A stretch of 57,306 nt of DNA. Source: Prorocentrum cordatum. Lineage: Eukaryota; Sar; Dinophyceae; Prorocentrales; Prorocentraceae. Where the stretch lies: positions 22,501-79,806 of the forward strand of contig CAUYUJ010016701.1 of the NCBI GenBank assembly GCA_963575745.1. Reading direction: 5' to 3'. This document shows, piece after piece, positions 47,500 through 57,306 of the stretch (the first letter of the stretch is position 1; every line of letters starts with the position of its first letter). A program made the translations under genes and the position numbers. The notes below the pieces were generated by a model that was not told the DNA's origin, searched no databases, and saw nothing but the letters and a program-made list of their open reading frames with translations.

Positions 47500-50400
47500 G
47501 CATGTAACTTCCAATCCGCAACCCAAGCACCAAGGATCTCAGGCCGACAACCAAGGCACGGTGGCGGGATGGGCCGAAGGCCACTATATCCGCCGCCCCC
47601 TGTCGATTCATCGCAGGGGTGCCTGGCGTGCTAGATAGACCTCTCGGTTTTGGTTTTGGTTCTTTTTTCAAAGGGCTTCGGCCCGTCCCGCCGGGGTCCC
47701 GGGAGGATTGCCCAGGACCCCAACGTGCACAAAAAACCCTCCCTGAAACGGCCGTTTCGCTCGGGACATCCCCAACAAATCGCGAAGATGGCCCAAGATG
47801 GCCACCAAGTCCGCCCAAGATGGTCCAAGACGGCCCAAGAGAGTCCAAGACGGCCCAAGAGGCCCCCCAGAGGCCTCCCAGACTGCCCAAGAGGCCTCCA
47901 AGAGGTCCTCCAGGAGGGCCCGAAGAGGTCAAAACCATTGATTTTCCTGAGGTTTTTGAAGAATTCTGGAATCTGCTTCTTCTCGGCATTCCGACGGCTC
48001 AAGACGGCCCAAGAGGCCCCCAAAATCGCCCAAGAGGCCCCCAAGAGGGCCCCATGACGGCCCAAGTGGCCTCCAAGATGGCCCCAAGAGGGCCCCAAGA
48101 CGGCCCAAGAGGCCTCCAACACGCCCAAGATGGCCTCCAAGACGCCCAAGATGGCCTCCAAGGCGGCCCCGAAGCGCCCCAAGAGGGTCCCCCGTTGGCC
48201 CAGAAAGGCCCCCAAGACGGCTCCCGACGGCGTCAGACGTGCCAGGAACCCACCAAGATGGCCGAAGTTGGCTCGAAGCTGGCCCAAGACGGCCCACGAG
48301 GAAGAGACCAAAAACATGGATTTTCCTTAAGTTTTTGACGGACTTTGACATTTGCTTCTTTTCGGCCTTCCGACGGCCCGAGACTGCCCAAGAGCCCCCA
48401 AAGATCGCCGAAAGATCGCCCAAGAGGCCTCCAAGACGGCCAAGATGACCTTCAAGATGCCCACGTGTTCCCCGAAGGCTTTCCCGACCGATTCGGGGAA
48501 CACATGGTCCGATGGTTTGGCAGGTCTGGCCTGAACGTTCGGCCACATAAGCGCTTCCAAAAAGGCAGGGGGCGGCGGTGATTCGCCGTAGGCGTCTTCG
48601 ATCCGCCGCCCTCTTTTGATTTATCAAAGGGGTGCCTGGCGTGTTGGACCCTCTCGGTTTTGGTTTTGTTTCTTTGTCCAGAAAAACTCTCCCAATGGGT
48701 TTCGGCCCGTCCCGCCGGGGTCCCGGGTGGATTGCCCAGGCGTGCAAACTCAACGAAAACTCATCCCTGAAACGGCCGTTTCGCTCGGGACATCCTCAAA
48801 ACATCGCGAAGATGGCCCAAGATGGCCTCCAAGTCCGCCCAAGATGGTCCAAGACGGCCCAAGAGAGTCCAAGACGGCCCAAGAGGCCCCCCAGAGGCCT
48901 CCCAGACGGCCCAAGAGGCCTCCAAGAGGTCCTCCAGGAGGGCCCCAAGAGGTCAAAACCATTGATTTTGCTTAGGTTTTTGAAGGATTTTGGATTCTGC
49001 TTCTTCTCGGCATTCCGACGGCTCAAGACGGCTCAAGAGGCTCCCGAGATCGCCCAAGAGGCCCCCAAGAGGGCCCCATGACGGCCCAAGTGGCCTCCAA
49101 GATGGCCCCAAGAGGGCCACAAGACGGCCGAAGAGGCCTCCAACACGCCCAAGATGGCCTCCAAGGCGGCCCCGAAGCGCCCCAAGAGGGTCCCCCGTTG
49201 GCCCAGAAAAGGCCCCTAAGACGGCTCCCGACGGCGTCAGACGTGCCAGGAACCCACCAAGATGGCCGAAGTTGGCTCGAAGCTGGCCCAAGACGGCCCA
49301 AGAGGCACCCAAGAGGGCTTCCAGAAGGCCAGAAAAGGCTAAAAACATAGATTTTCCTTAAGTTTTTGACGGACTTTGACATTTGCTTCTTTTCGGCCTT
49401 CCGACGGCCCGAGACGGCCCAAGAGCCACCAAAGATCGCCGAAAGATCGCCCAAGAGGCCTCCAAGACGGCCAAGATGACCTTCAAGATGCCCACGCGTT
49501 CCCCGAGGGCTTTCCAAACCGATTCGGGGAACACATGGTCCGATGGCTTGGCAGGTCTGGCCTCAACGTTCGGCCACATAAGCGCTTCTGAAAAAGCAGG
49601 GGGCGGCGGTGGTTCGCCGTAGGCGTCTTCGATCCGCCGCCCCCTGTCGATTCATCGCAGGGGTGCCTGGCGTGCTGGACCCTGTCGGTTTTGGTTTTGG
49701 TTCTTTTTCCTAAAGAACTCCCCCTGGCGCTTCGGCCCGTCCCACCGGGGTCCCGGGAGGACCATCCAGGACCCCAACGTGCACAACAAATCCTCCCTGA
49801 AACGGCTGTTTTGCTCGGGACTTCCTCAACAAATTCGCGAAGATGGCCCAAGATGGCCTCCAAGTCCGCCCAAGATGGTCCAAGACGGCCCCCAAGAGAG
49901 TCCAAGACGGCCCAAGAGGCCCCCCCAGAGGCCTCCCAGACGGCCCAAGAGGCCTCCAAGAGGTCCTCCAGGAGGGCCCGGATTTTGGAATTTGCTTCTT
50001 CTCGGCATTCCGACTGCTCAAGACGGCCCAAGAGGCACCCAAGATCGCCCAAGAGGCCCCCAAGAGGACCCCATGACGGCCCAAGTGGCCTCCAAGACAG
50101 CCCCAAGAGGGCCCAAGAGACCTCCAACACGCCTAAGATGGCCTCCAAGACGTCCAAGATGGCCTCCAAGACGGCCCCGAAGCGCCCCAAGAGGGCCCCC
50201 AGTCGGCCCAGAAAGGCCTCCCAAACGGCTCCCGACGGCGTCAGACGTGCCAGGAACCCATTAAGATGGCCGAAGTTGGCTCGAAGCTGGCCCAAGACGG
50301 CCCAAGAGGCCCCCAAGAGGGCCTCCAAGAATGCCAGAAAAGGCCCAAAGCCTTGATTTCCCTAAGATTTTCGAAGGATTTTGACATTTCCTTCTTTTCG

Positions 50401-52240
50401 GCCTTCCGACGGCCCGAGACGGCCCAAGAGCCCCCAAAGATCGCCGAAAGATCGCCCAAGAGGTTTCCAAGATGGCCCCAGAACGGCCCAAGAGGGCCCC
50501 AAGACGGCTTCAAGAGGCCCCCAAGACGGCACAGCAGGCCTTTAAGACGCCCAAGATGGCCTCCAAGACGGCCCTGGAGCAGTCCAAGAGGGCCCCAAGT
50601 CGGCCAGGAGAGGCCCCCCAAACGGCTTCCGACGGCGTCAGACGGACCAGGAGCCCACCAAGACGGCCGAACATGGCCCTAAGATGGCCCAAGACGGCCC
50701 AAGAGGCCTCCAAGAGGGCCCCCAGGAAGGCCCGAAAAGGCCACAATCATTTTTCCCATGGGTTTTTGAAGGATTGTGGCATTTGCTTTTTGTTCTGCCT
50801 TCCGTCGGCCCGAGACGGCCCGAGGCCCCCAAAGATCGCCCAAGAGGCCCAAGACACGGCCCCAAGAGGCCCCCAAGACGGCCCAAGAGGTCTCCAAGAC
50901 GCTCAAGATGGCCTCCAAGACGGTCCAAGAGCCCTCCAAGACGTCCTCCAAGAAGGCCCGAAAGGGTCAAAATGGCCTCCAGACGGCCAAGATGACCTTC
51001 AAGATGCCCACGTGTTCCCCGAAGGCTTTCCAAACCGATTCGGGGAACACATGGTCCGATAGCTTGGCAGGTCTGGCCTCAACGTTCGGCCACATAGGCG
51101 CTTCCAAAAAGGCAGGGGGCGGCGGTGATTCGCCGTAGGCGTCTTCGATCCGCCGCCCCCTGTCGATTCATCGCAGGGGTGCCTGGCGTGCCGGATCCTA
51201 TCGGTTTTGGTTTTGGTTCTTTTTCCTAAAGAACTCCCCCTGGCGCTTCGGCCCGTCCCGCCCGGGTCCCGGGAGGCACTTCCAGGACCCCAACGTGCAC
51301 AAAAAAACCTCCAAGACGGCTCAAGATGGCGTCCAAGATGGCGTCCAAGATGGCGTCCAAGATGGCCTCCAAGTCCGCCCAAGATGGTCCAAGACGGCCT
51401 CCAAGACGGCCCAAGGAGAGTCCAAGACGGCCCAAGAGGCCCCCCAGAGGCCTCCAAGACGGCCCAAGAGGCCTCCAAGAGGTCCTCCAGGAGGGCCCGA
51501 AGAGACCAAACTCATAGATTTTATACATTCTCGTAGCTGCTTGGGAACGACTGCTCTTTTCTGATTTCCCTTAGGTGTTTGAAAATTTGGGGGTCTGCTT
51601 CTTCTCGGCATTCCGACGGCTCATGACGGCCCAAGAGGCCCCCAAGATCGCCCAAGAGGCCCCCAAGAGGGCCCCAAGACGGCCCAGGAGGCCTCCAACA
51701 CGCCCAAGATGGCCTCCAAGACGCCCAAGACGGCTCCCGACGGCGTCAGACGTGCCAGGAACCCACCAAGATGGCCGAAATTGGCTCAAAGCTGGCCCAA
51801 AAGGCCCAAGAGGCACCCAAGAAGGCCTCCAGGAAGGCCAGAAGAAGCCAAAAACATTGATTTTCCTAAGGTATTTGACGGATTTTGACATTTGCTTCTT
51901 TTCGGCCTTCCGACGGCCCGAGATGCCCAAGAGCCCCCAAAGATCGCCGAAAGATCGCCCAAGAGGCCTCCAAGATGGCCCCAGAACGGCCCAAAAAGGC
52001 CCCAAGACGGCCTCAAGAGGCCCCCAAAACGGCACAGCAGGCCTTTAAGACGCCCAAAATGGCCTCCAAGACGGCCCTGGAGCAGTCCAAGACGGCCCCA
52101 AGTCGGCCAGGAGAGGCCCCCCAAACGGCTTCCGACGGCGTCGGACGGACCAGGAGCCCACCAAGACGGCCGAACATGGCCCTAAGATGGCCCAAAACGG
52201 CCCAAGAGGCCTCCAAGAGGGCCTCCAGGAAGGCCAGAAT
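47500..52240. repeat. ~1.0-1.5-kb higher-order tandem repeat of the CCAAGA family
   Basis: The header word TGCCTGGCGTG occurs at about 47622, 48634, 49664 and 51181. Each unit begins with CCGCCGCCCCCTGTCGATTC and TCTCGGTTTTGGTTTTGG, then GGCCCGTCCCGCCGGGGTCC. It continues with three CCAAGA stretches separated by two AT-rich linkers (GATTTTCCT(T)AAG..., CTTCTTCTCGGCATTCCGAC and GACATTTGCTTCTTTTCGGC). It ends with TTCGGGGAACACATGGTCCG and CGTTCGGCCACATA. The third unit is ~1.5 kb, with an internal partial duplication. Reading frames are open across units but encode only Pro/Arg/Gln/Gly-rich or Trp/Leu/Gly-rich shadows. Confidence 0.85.
51113..51162. repeat. 13-bp inverted repeat at unit border
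   Basis: CAGGGGGCGGCGG at 51113-51125 and CCGCCGCCCCCTG at 51150-51162 are perfect reverse complements around a 24-nt loop. The same hairpin occurs at 49597-49646 and, with a changed right arm, at about 48566-48615. Confidence 0.75.
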
Positions 52241-52639
52241 TACCCTGCGACGTACCCAACCCAATGGCATCAAGTGGCAAGCGGAGTAGGGAAACATTAG
52301 CAGGAACCGTGACAGTGCAGGCGCGGCGATTTGTAGTGCGACCTACATGGGATGCGTAATGTTGCACGACTCACAGAACAGCAATCGATAAGACGAGGAG
52401 TATGTCTCAAGGCTTGTTAAACAATAGCGGGGGCGGGAACGAGGGACAGGAGAAGGACGAACCCAGTAGGAAGGGGCGAGGAGCCATCGCAGCAGCAGCA
52501 CCATGAATGCATAAGGTAACAGGAGGACTAGGGCGGCGATGATGAAAGAGGAGGGAGGAAGCAAGAGACTGTTTCGTTTTTGCAGGAGCTCGGTCAACGC
52601 ATGCCCGCTGCCGGTCCACAGGATCATACCTGTTTATAT
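52241..52639. other. No recognisable gene
   Basis: Spacer between the higher-order array and the helicase fragment, without repeats or recognised coding sequence. Confidence 0.5.
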
Positions 52640-53470
52640 CTAGTGCAGGAAGCGATCGAGACCTAGCTCGCGCGCCAGCTTCTCTGCCTCCTTCCTGCAT
52701 GTTGCAGTGCGGGAACTGAACTTCCGCAGTTTCTCCGCAAGGTCTGCCGGTGGGCCGCGGGCAAGAAAGTCAAGGCCGGGGTCGCGCACCATCAGTAGGT
52801 TGTCTATCGTCGTCGCCCTGGACAGCATCGCGTAGAGGTGCAGCCGCAGAGCGTCCAGGTCGTTCGCATCCTTGCACTCTGCGTCAACAATGACTCCGCG
52901 GTGCATGGTGCGGCCCTGGCAGGCAGTGGACGTCAGGACCTCGGCGTGGGAGATGACGAAGCCAGTGCGCGTGACCTTGTACTTGCGGAAGTCGAACGGG
53001 CTCGAGCTCTGTGGCTCGATGAAGACGAGGCCCGCTGCGTTCGCAGCGTCGATGCTGTCATCGAGCTCCTTGAGCTTCTTTCCGCAGGGACCACCCTTGT
53101 ACTTGTCCATGCGCACCCACACGCCGTACGGCAGGTACCGCAGGTACGCCCGACCTCCCTCGGCCTTCGCTCTCTCCACCACGCCCTCATCCTTCGGGTT
53201 GATGGCCACGTGCACGACCTCGCCCTCGGCGTCCTTGACGAGCCCCTTGTCGAGGTCCAGGTGCTCCAGCAGGCGTATGCGCATGCCCACGTGCAGCGGC
53301 AGCATCCCGTGAATGCCGCCCGTGTCGCCCGGGTTGACGCGGTTGACCAGCTTCGCGGCCAGGTCCACGGGCAGCGAGGGCGAGGACTTGTCGGCTGCCT
53401 GGACGAGGTAGAGCACCCGGCCGAGGGACGCGGCGTCCCTCCTCGCCCGCATCATCATCATCATCATCAC
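52640..53470 (-). CDS. PIF1-like helicase, C-terminal part
   Basis: Superfamily 1 DNA helicase fragment of 276 codons. Recognised order: a PIF1-type domain 2 segment (LPLHVGMRIRLLEHLDLDKG followed by LVKDAEGEVV), an insertion-rich middle (YLRYLPYGVWVRMDKYKGGP), then motif V-like FVISHAEVLTSTACQGRTM and GVIVDAE, and motif VI-like LYAMLSRATTIDNLLMVRDP. PIF1 helicases unwind DNA 5' to 3' (family knowledge). The Walker A and B half is absent. The frame opens in a CAT run (seven Met), so the true beginning is probably near RARRDAASLGRVLYLV, and the rest is either an upstream exon outside recognisable sequence or lost. Plus-strand sequence upstream is satellite, which favours truncation. Third positions are GC-rich and the frame is clean, so decay is recent or absent. 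It could be a C-terminal exon, a retroposed fragment, or part of a Helitron-type Rep-helicase; no Rep motif was seen. Confidence 0.7.
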   Translation of the reverse strand: MMMMMMMRARRDAASLGRVLYLVQAADKSSPSLPVDLAAKLVNRVNPGDTGGIHGMLPLHVGMRIRLLEHLDLDKGLVKDAEGEVVHVAINPKDEGVVERAKAEGGRAYLRYLPYGVWVRMDKYKGGPCGKKLKELDDSIDAANAAGLVFIEPQSSSPFDFRKYKVTRTGFVISHAEVLTSTACQGRTMHRGVIVDAECKDANDLDALRLHLYAMLSRATTIDNLLMVRDPGLDFLARGPPADLAEKLRKFSSRTATCRKEAEKLARELGLDRFLH

Positions 53471-53599
53471 CCGAATGATTAGCGGGCATGATGGGCAACC
53501 TCACTTCCAAACCAAATCGCCACAGTGATCATTCATCATGCTCGTGGTCAAAAGAACTGAGTGACAAGAGAGCCCGAGGGGCAACCTCACCTCTGAAAC

Positions 53600-54706
53600 G
53601 ACCCGCGTCAGTGGTGACAGTTTCCCAGAATGGCAGCCCCCCAGGGACGGCGAGGTCTAATCTGAATCTGGGTGGTGCCTCACTCCGCGGGACTGACCAG
53701 CAGCCTTCGAAAGTGGTGACAGTTTCACAGATCGCAGCCCCCCCCAGGGATGGTGAGGTCTAATCTGAATCTGCGTGGTGCCTCACTCCGCTGGACCCAC
53801 CAGCAGCCCTCGAAAGTGGTGACCGTTTCGCAGATCGCAGACCCCCAGGGATGGCGAGGTCTAATCTGAATCTGCGTGGTGCCTCACTCCGCTGGACCCA
53901 CCAGCAGCCCTCGAATGTGGCGACAGTTTCGCAGATCGCAGCCCCCCCAGGGATAGCGAGGTCTAATATGAATCTGCGTGGTGCCTCACCCCGCTGGACC
54001 CACCAGCAGCCCTCGAATGTGGCGACAGTTTCGCAACCAGCAGCCCTCGAATGTGGCGTCAGTGTCGCAGATCGCAGCCCCCCAGGGATGGCGAGGTCTA
54101 GTCTGAATCTGCGTGGTGCCTCACTCCGCTGGACCCACCAGCAGCCCTCGAATGTGGCGACACTTTCGCAGATTGCAGCCCCCCAGGGACGGCGAGGTCT
54201 AATCTGAATCTGCGTGGTGCCTCACCCCGCTGGACCCACCATCAGCCTTCGAAAGTGACGACACTTTCGCAGATCGCAAACCCCCAGGGATGGCGAGGTC
54301 TAATCTGAATCTGCGTGGTGCCTCACTCCGCTGGACCCACCAGCAGCCCTCGAAAGTGACGACAGTTTCGCAGATCGCAGCCCCCCAGGGACGGCGAGGT
54401 CTAATCTGAATCTGCGTGGTGCCTCACTCCGCTGGACCCACCAGCCGCCCTCGAAAGTGACGACAATTTCGCAGATCGCAAACCCCCAGGGATGGCGAGG
54501 TCTAATCTGAATCTGCGTGGTGCCTCACTCCGCTGGACCCACCAGCAGCCCTCGAAAGTCGAGGTCTAATCTGAATCTGCGTGGTGCCTCACTCCGCTGG
54601 ACCCACCAGCAGCCCTCGAAAGTGACGACAGCTTCGCAGATCGCAGCCCCCCAGGGATGGCGAGGTCTAATCCGAATCAGCGTGGTGCCTCACTCCGCTG
54701 GACTTA
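53600..54706. repeat. 101-bp satellite, array 2
   Basis: Eleven units, with CGAGGTCTAATCTGAATCTG starting near 53651, 53753, 53855, 53957, 54092, 54193, 54292, 54395, 54496, 54560 and 54661. Units share CTCACTCCGCTGGACCCACC and TTTCGCAGATCGCAGCCCCC. One unit (54496-54560) is shortened. The array runs into the assembly gap, so its length is not known. Confidence 0.95.
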
Positions 54707-54806
54707 NNNNNNNNNNNNNNNNNNNNNNNNNNNNNNNNNNNNNNNNNNNNNNNNNNNNNNNNNNNNNNNNNNNNNNNNNNNNNNNNNNNNNNNNNNNNNN
54801 NNNNNN
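54707..54806. other. Assembly gap of exactly 100 N
   Basis: One hundred N, the usual placeholder for a gap of unknown size. It interrupts the 101-bp satellite. Confidence 0.98.
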
Positions 54807-54839
54807 TAGGTATGAGTATCGTGTCGGATGCTGCCCTCC

Positions 54840-54940
54840 CTTCTCCTCCTCCTCCTCCTCCTCCTCCTCCTCCTCCTCTTTTTCCTCCTCGTCCTCCTCC
54901 TCTTCTTCTCCTTCTTCTTCCTCCTCCTCCTCCTCGGCCA
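54840..54940. repeat. CTC microsatellite
   Basis: (CTC)n with TTC variants right of the gap. Confidence 0.9.
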
Positions 54941-55455
54941 TGCCCTGCTTGGGGCTGGAGTTTTGGATGCTGTAGGGAACACCAAGAGGAGACTTCAGTT
55001 CTGTGTAAAGTGCGGTAGTTTTTGCTCGGGGGGAACCCCTCGAAAGGATTGCAAGGTCCCTGTAGACCCAAGACGGGTGCCACGGGAGGGCTCAGCGATC
55101 AGTTGAGGAGAATTCGTCAGTCGAAGTTCCCCTCGTATAAGCACGACCTGAAGGGGCTGCTCCTTGGGCCCCATGTGGGCCTATCCCTCGCCGAACGGCG
55201 GGCGCTGGCTGTTTCGCTGTTGTCGGGTGGTCCTGGGGCCCCGCGGGTAGCCATTCAGGTAAACTCGACTCCCAGGGCGGGTACGCCTGCAGGGAGCAGG
55301 TTTTGGATTCCTTCGGGCTCGTGGAAGCCGACCTCGCTTGGGTCAGAGACCGTGGCGTGGCTTCCGCGCGCCCAAGGGCCCCTCTCGAGGAGGAGACCGA
55401 TTCGGACGCGTCCGATCTGGTCTGATCTTGGATCTTCGGCTTCAGGCCCGTCCCC
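54941..55455. other. Unrecognised stretch with open frames
   Basis: Non-repetitive GC-balanced sequence. One plus-strand frame reads LRRIRQSKFPSYKHDLKGLL then GLSLAERRALAVSLLSGG. Another carries an acidic patch EEETDSDASDL. I do not recognise a family and cannot fix ends, so no gene is called. Confidence 0.3.
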
Positions 55456-56300
55456 AACCTCCTTTTCCTCCTCTTTGTCATCCTCCTCCTCTCCCTGCCT
55501 CCTCCTCCTCCCTCATCCCTCCTCCTCCCTCCTCCTCCTCCTCCTCCTCCTCCTCCTCCTCCTCCTCCTTCTCCTGGGATGTACGGCGTATTCGCGCAAA
55601 CCTCCCTCGCTTTTTCTGAAAAGGCAATATCATGCAATCATTCAATCTGGATTGGTTATTCTGTCGGATGCAACAATCTGGATTCGAGAATTTCTCCTCC
55701 TCCTCCGCCTCTCCTCTTCCTCCCGGCTTCCTCGTCATCTCCTACTTTTCCTCGGCGCTTGGCGATGTAGGCATTGGTTTTATCCTGTCGGATGTGCCCC
55801 CTCCTCCTTACTCTTCTTCTTCCTCCTTCTTCCTTCTTCTATACCCTCTCCTCTCCTCCTCCTCTCCTGCCTCTCTCCTCCCACTCTTCCTTTTCCTCCT
55901 CCTGCTCCTGCTCTGCTCTCCCTCCTCCTCTCTCCTCCTCCTCCTCTCCTCCTCCCTCTCCTCTTTCCTTTCTACTCGGCGCTCGGCGCTATAGGCATTG
56001 GTATCCTGTCGGGTGCTGCCTCCTCCTCTGCCTCTCTCCTCCTCCTCTTCTCTCTCCTCCTCTCCTCCTCCTCCTCCTCTTTCTCTTAACTCACTCCTCC
56101 TCCTCTCATCTGTCCTCCTCCTCCTCCTCCTTCTCCTCGTCTCTCCTCTTCCTCCTCCATCTTCATCTCCATCTCGTCCTCCTCCTCGTCCTTCTCCTCC
56201 TCCTCCTCCTCCTCCTCCTCCTCCTCCTCCTCCTTCTCCTCCCCCTCCTGCTCTTCCTGCTGCTGCTGCTGCTCCTCCTCCTTCTCCTCCTCCTGCACTC
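55456..56300. repeat. CTC-rich microsatellite region
   Basis: (CTC)n at 55480-55570 and an imperfect CTC/CTT stretch at 55690-56298. Within it GGCGCT(T/C)GGCG(A/C)T(G/A)TAGGCATTGG is found at about 55756 and 55982, so part of the tract is duplicated. Confidence 0.85.
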
Positions 56301-56814
56301 ATGATGAAAAAAACTGGCCCTGGGGAAAGGGTCGGGGACTTCTGGAGACTCCGTATTGAAAAGTCACACGGCCAGATCTCTGAGGAGGGCGCGGTGGAGG
56401 GGACAGGGGGGAGGCAGAAGGATGGGGGACTGGAGGCGGGCAAGGAGGTACGTAGGAAGGATGTCTCGGCAGAACGCAGCAGACCAATCCATAACTGCAG
56501 CTGGAAGGGAGGATGCGAGACAAGGAGGCACGAGAGAAAACAGCAACGCACGTCAGTTCGAAGCAGAATCGAGAATATCGTACTGCGGCAACGACCTACG
56601 ACCTGTGAGTTCACGTGCGCAGCGGTTTCTCCCCCTCTCCTCCTAGTCACTCTTCCTGCGGCGAGCAAGAAACAGATCTCGGGGGCCCTCTCAGAGGGTA
56701 GCGGGCCTCTCAGGAGGGACCGACCCCGTAGAAACCGTGCCGCCCACACCGTCTGGGAGGCGAGGGGCCTTCTCAGAGGGCGCCCCCCTGGCCTTCCGAG
56801 GGCGCCGACCACAC
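56301..56814. other. No recognisable gene
   Basis: Mixed sequence without a recognised domain. Short AGAGGG(C/T) repeats occur around 56690-56790. Confidence 0.4.
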
Positions 56815-56955
56815 ACCTGCATCGATCCTGGCCAGACCCATCCTGGGCCCAGGGTCGGTGCATGCGCCCTTCCTGGCGTGGCCAAGGGGGCGCACGTGCA
56901 CACCGACCCCCCGACCCAGCATCGGCCCGGCCAGGACCGGTGCAGGTGCATTGAG
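56815..56955. repeat. Imperfect ~65-bp-arm palindrome
   Basis: CCTGCATCGATCCTGGCCAG ... TGCGCCC ... GGCGTGGCC is followed at once by its imperfect reverse complement GGCCAAGGGGGCGCACGTGC ... CGGCCAGGACCGGTGCAGG. The arms resemble the fold-back at 6033. Confidence 0.65.
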
Positions 56956-57306
56956 CTGGCGCCCTCCGAGCCCCTGCCCTTGCCCCCTGGGTGTCCGCCG
57001 CCTGCTCGGCCACATGCAACGGCGGCCCTGGGCAGGAGTGACCTCCGGGTGCGAGGACAGAGGGGGCGCAAGGTGGCCAGAGCCAAGCGCGCAAGCAGCC
57101 GCGAGAGCACCGCGCTCAGCCGTCGGGGGGGCCCCGAGAAGCCCGCCCCAACAAAGGTCACTCTGTCGAAGGGCCACCCTCACGTGCAGCCGAGCCCGTC
57201 CGCCCCGGGCGCGCGGGGGCGGGCGTGGGAGCGCGCGCCTGGCCGGCGGACAGGAACTCGTGCGCCCTCCGGCGGCGCCTCGCCACGCGCTGGCAGTGCT
57301 GCGCGG
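56956..57306. other. GC-rich end of window, nothing recognised
   Basis: Very GC-rich sequence with open frames on both strands and no identifiable motif. Confidence 0.4.

Noticed and set aside
46920-52240. Many long open frames encoding Pro/Arg/Gln/Gly-rich proteins
   Set aside because: They follow from the CCAAGA(T/C)GGCC minisatellite. Several frames on both strands are open at once, no domain is present, and the sequence belongs to dispersed tandem repeats.

Overview
This is a gene-poor nuclear window from a eukaryote with a very repeat-rich genome. I think it is a dinoflagellate. The reasons are non-LTR reverse transcriptases with dinoflagellate-style motifs (an INWxPGKTE thumb, C2H2 fingers near the C-terminus), a PIF1-like helicase fragment, long GC-rich minisatellites and very high microsatellite load. 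A genus such as Prorocentrum is possible, but this is recollection and not proof. No rRNA, tRNA, CRISPR array, operon or intact ordinary host gene was found. Most open frames are by-products of low-complexity repeats.

Layout. 1-6.5 kb: trinucleotide microsatellites, GC-rich minisatellites, two blocks of a CCAAGA(T/C)GGCC-type minisatellite and two fold-back sequences. 6.5-8.5 kb: a LINE whose 3' part is on the minus strand and whose palm segment is inverted onto the plus strand, as expected from twin priming. 8.6-12.1 kb: two copies of a composite repeat (leader, 42-bp minisatellite, trailer), each next to alternating TA/CA tracts. 12.3-15.4 kb: no recognisable gene, including a strongly A-biased tract. 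15.4-29.3 kb: a ~6.8-kb segment present twice at a ~7.07-kb offset. Each copy carries part of a minus-strand LINE (here LINE-A) whose RT is split by a ~985-bp non-autonomous element, plus a second related element. 29.3-32.2 kb: the rest of LINE-A (endonuclease domain, a 178-bp tandem array, a decayed RRM-type ORF1). 32.4-35.2 kb: poly(T)/poly(A) runs and dinucleotide repeats.

35.2-45.2 kb: more CCAAGA blocks, a 1.37-kb retroposon with a 14-bp target duplication, a plus-strand LINE relic, two tandem arrays, and a 2.8-kb element that splits a GGA microsatellite and carries a tandem array of hairpin-forming units. 46.9-52.2 kb: ~1-kb higher-order repeats built from the CCAAGA minisatellite. 52.6-53.5 kb: the C-terminal part of a PIF1-like helicase. 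53.6-54.7 kb: a 101-bp satellite ending in a 100-N assembly gap. 54.8-57.3 kb: CTC microsatellites and GC-rich sequence.

The most interesting signal is a family of elements with one terminal and one internal copy of the inverted repeat CCCACCAGCCC and a small 3' hairpin (NCGC-GAN-GCGN) a few bases from the end. The stem covaries between copies (ACGC/GCGT versus TCGC/GCGA). This architecture resembles Helitron2/Helentron-derived non-autonomous elements (DINE/HINE type). Here they carry minisatellites or hairpin arrays as internal cargo.
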